DNA from: Bacillus methanolicus PB1
GTDB lineage: Bacteria; Bacillota; Bacilli; Bacillales; Cytobacillaceae
Assembly: GCF_000262755.1 (NCBI RefSeq)
Contig: NZ_AFEU01000002.1
Coordinates: 496,001-560,000 of the forward strand
DNA length: 64,000 nt
Direction of reading: 5' to 3'
Part shown: one piece after another, positions 56,074 to 64,000 of the stretch
Layout: each line of letters starts with the position of its first letter
How positions within the stretch are numbered: position 1 is the first letter of the stretch
Notes under the pieces: generated by a model
Database searches by the model: none
What the model was told of the DNA's origin: nothing
What the model saw: only the letters and a program-made list of their open reading frames with translations
Position numbers and translations under genes: made by a program

Positions 56074-58386
56074 TTGAAAAAAATAATCCCGTTTTTGACC
56101 GCGATATTGTTACTTATGACTCTCACACAAGCTTATGCCCGAAACCTCAATCATCCGCCAATACCAAAAGAGTCGCCGGAAACTGAAAAAATTGCCATTA
56201 TTTTATTAAAAGAAAAAAGAACGTTGCCTGAAATCAAAACATTGATCAGCAAGTACCCAAATGTAAAACTTCGCTATGTTTTTGAACATACGATCAACGG
56301 ATTTTCCGTAATAGGAGACGCGCGTTCATTGAATGAGCTGTCAAAAGGAAAGGAAGTAGCGCTTGTTTCTCCGGTGAAGACGTACCGCGTGGAAACATTA
56401 GAAAATATAAAGCTAATTGGCGGCGACAAAGTGAGAGGAATCTTTGACCGTGCGAACAGACGTCTGACGGGAAAGGGTGTCACTGTCGGTGTTATCGACA
56501 CCGGGATAGACTACAACCACCCTGATTTAAGAAGAAGCTACGGGGGAGGGCATGATTTTGTTGATGGCGACAAGGACCCGATGGAAACGAGAGCATCCAA
56601 CTCAGGGATCGACAATGGAAAAGACTTTGTCGATGGTGACAACGATCCGAAGAAAGCGAAAATGTTTAATTGGCAAAGTACGCTTCACGGAACCCATGTT
56701 GCAGGGATCATTGCAGCAAATGGAAAAATTCGAGGAGTTGCTCCTGAAGCTACCATAATTGCTTACAGAGCTCTTGGTCCGGGCGGAGCGGGAACTTCCG
56801 AACAAGTCATTGCTGCTATAGAACAGGCAGTAAAAGATAAAGTGGATATTTTAAATTTATCGCTCGGCAACAATGTGAACGGCCCGGATTTGCCCATCAG
56901 CCTTGCTCTTAATAAAGCGGTCGAAAGGGGAATTACAGCAGTTGCTTCTTCGGGAAACTCAGGTCCAAACGTTTGGACCGTCGGCTCCCCGGGAACCGCC
57001 TCAAAAGCAATCTCAGTGGGAGCATCGACACCTCCCCAAAAAATTCCCTTTCTTACCATTGAAGGCGAAGGCGATCGAATCAAGCTTCAACCTATGCATG
57101 GATCTAATCATTGGAAGATTGACAGGACAAAAGAAATAACTTTCGGATATTTGGGAGAAGAAAAGGATTTGAAAAATTGTGCAGGAAAAATTGTACTTAT
57201 AGAAAGAGGAAAGCTAACATTTACGGAAAAAGCAAGAAATGCACTAAAAGCAGGTGCTTCGGCCGTTATTATTTACAACAACACAAATGGGAATTTCATT
57301 GGAAATCTTGATGGAAATATCCCGATTCCCGTAGCTTCTCTTTCGAAAAAGGATGGAGAACGAATCAAGAGACTGATCGAAAATGGAAAGAGTTTTACAA
57401 GAACAATATTAATAGAAGAAAAGGATACTTTAGCATCGTTCAGTTCGCGTGGTCCGGTCACGGGTACGTGGGAAATTAAGCCTGATGTCGTCGCCCCTGG
57501 TGTAGCAATCGAGAGCACGATTCCCGGCGGATACTTGTCGCTTCAGGGAACAAGTATGGCTGCGCCTCATGTTGCCGGTGCTTGTGCTTTAATTAAACAA
57601 GCGCATCCTGATTGGGGGCCTGCGCAAATAAAGTCGGCTTTAATGAACACTGCAAAACCGCTCGTGAACGAAAACGGAACACAATATCGAACATTTGAAC
57701 AAGGGGCGGGAAGAATTCAGATTGAGAAAGCTGTAAAATCAGAATCACTTGTGATACCCGGTTCGCTTCAATTCGGAAAGTTTCAGCTTTCAGATAAAAT
57801 GCATGAGCATAAAGCAGTAATCGAAGTGCAAAATGTCGGCTCACGTACGAAAAACTACTCTTTTTCGATTCCAAAACAGACCGCGGGCATCCGATGGGAA
57901 ATTCCTCTCTCTTTTCGCTTGGAACCAAGGGAAAAAAAGAAACTGGAGATTCGAATGAGTGCAGATCCTGCCGTTTTAACAAAAAAGCTTTATGACGGGA
58001 ATCTTATCCTTCATGAAGACTCAAATGAAATTAGAATTCCGTATATATATGTACTGGAAGAACCTGATTATCCACGAGTCATGGGATTTGATTTTGGAAT
58101 AGGAGATAATGGAAACACTTACCGTTATGAAGTATATTTACCGGGCGGGGCAGAAGAATTTGGAATTGCGCTTTTTCAGCCGGATGATTACCTGTTTATC
58201 GGATTCCTTGATTGGGAGAAAGATGTCGGCAAAGGGCTCCTTCAAAAGGAGATTAAGCGCGACCGGCTTCCAAAAGAAGGATTGTATCTAGTAAAAGTAT
58301 TTGTAAAGAAAAAAGGGAAAGAAGACATGATTGAAACAATGATTGAGATACTTCCTGAATTAAGGGAAAACAGACGATGGAAATAA
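56074..58386 (+). CDS. vpr: Secreted subtilisin-like protease with PA domain (Vpr-like)
   Basis: A 770-residue extracellular serine protease. Signal peptide 1-23 (cut after AYA), inhibitor-type propeptide about 35-115, S8 catalytic domain with Asp142 (VIDTGIDYNHPDL), His205 (LHGTHVAGI) and Ser494 (GTSMAAPHVAG), a PA domain inserted near 360-460 (GKIVLIERG), and a beta-rich C-terminus. This is the Vpr layout, slightly short of the B. subtilis length. TTG at 56074 follows AGAAGGGGG. Between Asp and His, the motif DFVDGDxDP occurs twice. Confidence 0.87.
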   Translation: MKKIIPFLTAILLLMTLTQAYARNLNHPPIPKESPETEKIAIILLKEKRTLPEIKTLISKYPNVKLRYVFEHTINGFSVIGDARSLNELSKGKEVALVSPVKTYRVETLENIKLIGGDKVRGIFDRANRRLTGKGVTVGVIDTGIDYNHPDLRRSYGGGHDFVDGDKDPMETRASNSGIDNGKDFVDGDNDPKKAKMFNWQSTLHGTHVAGIIAANGKIRGVAPEATIIAYRALGPGGAGTSEQVIAAIEQAVKDKVDILNLSLGNNVNGPDLPISLALNKAVERGITAVASSGNSGPNVWTVGSPGTASKAISVGASTPPQKIPFLTIEGEGDRIKLQPMHGSNHWKIDRTKEITFGYLGEEKDLKNCAGKIVLIERGKLTFTEKARNALKAGASAVIIYNNTNGNFIGNLDGNIPIPVASLSKKDGERIKRLIENGKSFTRTILIEEKDTLASFSSRGPVTGTWEIKPDVVAPGVAIESTIPGGYLSLQGTSMAAPHVAGACALIKQAHPDWGPAQIKSALMNTAKPLVNENGTQYRTFEQGAGRIQIEKAVKSESLVIPGSLQFGKFQLSDKMHEHKAVIEVQNVGSRTKNYSFSIPKQTAGIRWEIPLSFRLEPREKKKLEIRMSADPAVLTKKLYDGNLILHEDSNEIRIPYIYVLEEPDYPRVMGFDFGIGDNGNTYRYEVYLPGGAEEFGIALFQPDDYLFIGFLDWEKDVGKGLLQKEIKRDRLPKEGLYLVKVFVKKKGKEDMIETMIEILPELRENRRWK

Positions 58387-58706
58387 GCGGCTATAAACAG
58401 GAAAAATTGACGATTAAAACGGACTCAGATGGTATGAAATGATTCTCGCGTAAAATGCAAGACAAAAAACGTAAAATAAATTCGAAAAATTTGTGAACAT
58501 ACTCTATATGAGTCGATGTAATTGTGAAGTTTTCCCCAAAAACACATTGACATTGACATGCCCCTATTGTATGCTTACAAAGGGTATAAATGACAAGGTT
58601 TTCAGAATAATCATGCAGTTTAATTTCTCACTTGAGCATGATGTTAATGTGAAATATTTTTCCGCAGCCTGCTTTTACCATTCTCTGAATGTGAGGATGC
58701 GTTAAT
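58387..58706. other. atp operon leader region
   Basis: No gene is supported. A 70-codon frame at 58493-58705 has no ribosome site. The operon promoter lies at 58547-58575 and the remaining 130 bases to atpZ are an untranslated leader with no clear terminator. Confidence 0.6.
58547..58575 (+). promoter_or_regulatory. Sigma-A promoter of the atp operon
   Basis: A perfect TTGACA at 58547-58552 and TATGCT at 58570-58575 with 17 bases between. Confidence 0.75.
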
Positions 58707-58928
58707 ATGCGTCATAAAGACCGCCACCCATTTCAAGCAATGGCATTAATGTCCGCCATTCTTTCACAATTAGTAGGTTCCGTTTTAATAGGAATATTCT
58801 TAGGAAGATGGTTGGATCGTACCATCGGAACCGAACCGCTTTTCCTAATAATTGGGCTTATGCTGGGACTTGCAGCAGGAATTTTTGCCATGCTTCGATT
58901 GGTCCGCCACTTCTTTTCAGGAGATTAA
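58707..58928 (+). CDS. atpZ: AtpZ/AtpI family small membrane protein
   Basis: A 73-residue protein with two TM helices (about 12-34 and 43-66) joined by a short loop, of the AtpZ/ATPase_gene1 family found first in Bacillus atp operons. AtpZ with AtpI is reported to act in divalent cation uptake and c-ring assembly in alkaliphiles. GAGGATG precedes the ATG. Confidence 0.85.
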   Translation: MRHKDRHPFQAMALMSAILSQLVGSVLIGIFLGRWLDRTIGTEPLFLIIGLMLGLAAGIFAMLRLVRHFFSGD

Positions 58929-58934
58929 ACAACA

Positions 58935-59309
58935 ATGCCGGAAATGAATCAAATGATTGCAAGACAGCGCAAATACATATTTTATTTATTGGCTGTATAT
59001 GTTCTCGGCTGGGGGTTTACATCATTCAAATCAATCTTTTTGGGCTTGATTTTCGGGACAAGCTTAAGCTTTTTTAACCTATGGCTCATAGGTAGAAAAA
59101 TGCGAAAATTCGAAAAAGCGGTAACGGAAGGGAAAAAAACGGTCTCTCTCGGGTCGTTTTCCCGAATGGCAACAGGCGCCTTTGCCGTAATCATTGCGAT
59201 GAGGTATCCGGACACCTTTCACCTTATCAGCGTTATTATTGGATTAATGACATCTTATTTTGTCATTATGATAGATTTTTTTCTTCAGTCTTTTTATTTA
59301 CGTAACTAG
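58935..59309 (+). CDS. atpI: ATP synthase accessory protein I
   Basis: A 124-residue protein with four hydrophobic segments, matching ATP-synthase I, thought to help c-ring assembly. It lies six bases after atpZ with AGGAGA upstream. Confidence 0.87.
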   Translation: MPEMNQMIARQRKYIFYLLAVYVLGWGFTSFKSIFLGLIFGTSLSFFNLWLIGRKMRKFEKAVTEGKKTVSLGSFSRMATGAFAVIIAMRYPDTFHLISVIIGLMTSYFVIMIDFFLQSFYLRN

Positions 59310-59325
59310 CGGGGAAGAGAGGTGA

Positions 59326-60042
<717 letters not shown>

Positions 60043-60104
60043 TTATATAAACTGTTCTTTTTATGAACAAACCCTAACAAACAATTATTTATCTATACAA
60101 TTAA

Positions 60105-60332
<228 letters not shown>

Positions 60333-60356
60333 TTATTACGCAAACTTAACGTTCAA

Positions 60357-60392
60357 AATGGCGAAGATCATTCGATGAGAACCTTCGCCATT
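60357..60392 (+). other. Intercistronic hairpin between atpE and atpF
   Basis: AATGGCGAAG at 60357-60366 and CTTCGCCATT at 60383-60392 are perfect 10-bp arms with a 16-base loop and no T run. It is probably an mRNA-stabilising or processing structure rather than a full terminator. Confidence 0.65.
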
Positions 60393-60457
60393 GCTTTATG
60401 CCCATAATATCTGAAGCATTTGGATATTCATATAAACTTCATCAATTGTTTTCCTAA

Positions 60458-61554
<1,097 letters not shown>

Positions 61555-61563
61555 GATTCGTAG

Positions 61564-63087
<1,524 letters not shown>

Positions 63088-63120
63088 TTAAGGGTCTGAC
63101 AAACTTTGAAAGGGTGGTGA

Positions 63121-63984
<864 letters not shown>

Positions 63985-64000
63985 AAGATAGAACGGCTTA

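Noticed and set aside
58493-58705. 70-residue frame before atpZ
   Set aside because: No ribosome site; it spans the atp promoter and leader and its composition is not protein-like.

Overview
The window reads as a chromosomal segment of a spore-forming, low-to-moderate GC member of the Bacillaceae. Gene order closely follows the Bacillus subtilis stretch from ywfO to the atp operon: ywfO-ywgA-ywhB-ywhC-ywhD-pbpG-speE-speB-ywiB-argS, then clsB-fadF, rpoE-pyrG-ywjG-spo0F-fbaA-tal-murA-glpX-rho-rpmE-tdk, prfA-prmC-spoIIR-ywlC, mntP-ywlE-rpiB-ywlG-glyA-upp, and atpZ-I-B-E-F-H-A-G. Sporulation genes (spo0F, spoIIR, rpoE, pbpG) confirm an endospore former. I cannot name the species from sequence alone.

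Layout. 1-5.1 kb is accessory: a DUF1450 protein, then an RND/MMPL-type exporter with a secreted coiled-coil YhgE/Pip-like partner. 5.1-15.1 kb holds conserved housekeeping genes, including spermidine synthesis (speE, speB), a class A PBP and argS. 15.4-28 kb holds clsB and a catabolic block (fadF, thiolase, 3-hydroxybutyryl-CoA dehydrogenase, two acyl-CoA dehydrogenases, a TetR regulator, and the fused isobutyryl-CoA mutase IcmF). This block probably serves fatty-acid and branched acyl-CoA breakdown, with CcpA-like and TetR-like operators in front. 28-40 kb carries rpoE, pyrG with its CTP-sensing attenuator, spo0F, central carbon genes (fbaA, tal, glpX), murA, rho, rpmE and tdk. 41-46 kb carries a sporulation-type lipoprotein, prfA-prmC, spoIIR and ywlC, with a dense DnaA-box cluster between the last two. 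46.2-48 kb is a small insertion relative to the expected order: a decayed metal P-type ATPase fragment and a CzcO-like flavoprotein. 48-54.7 kb is mntP, the arginine phosphatase ywlE overlapped by a chemotaxis receptor, rpiB, ywlG, glyA and upp. 54.9-58.4 kb is accessory (a NERD/zinc-ribbon protein and a Vpr-like secreted protease). The window ends inside the F1Fo ATP synthase operon after atpG.

The most unusual content is intergenic. There are three families of small hairpin repeats: a modular GGCTGTCTCA-ended element with compensatory base changes between copies, a GGGTCTGGCCC-type family, and a Bacillaceae GCTCCAGCGCC repeat inserted in the pyrG leader. There are also two families of strictly spaced short tandem arrays: three arrays with a 20-bp period and an ATGAGCCTT core, and one with a 21-bp period and a GGTCGATA core. 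No spacers or cas genes accompany them and their periods rule out coding. Several genes have structured leaders (rpoE, pyrG, fbaA, mntP, the lipoprotein, glyA), and the transaldolase gene appears to use a non-standard AUA or AUU start.
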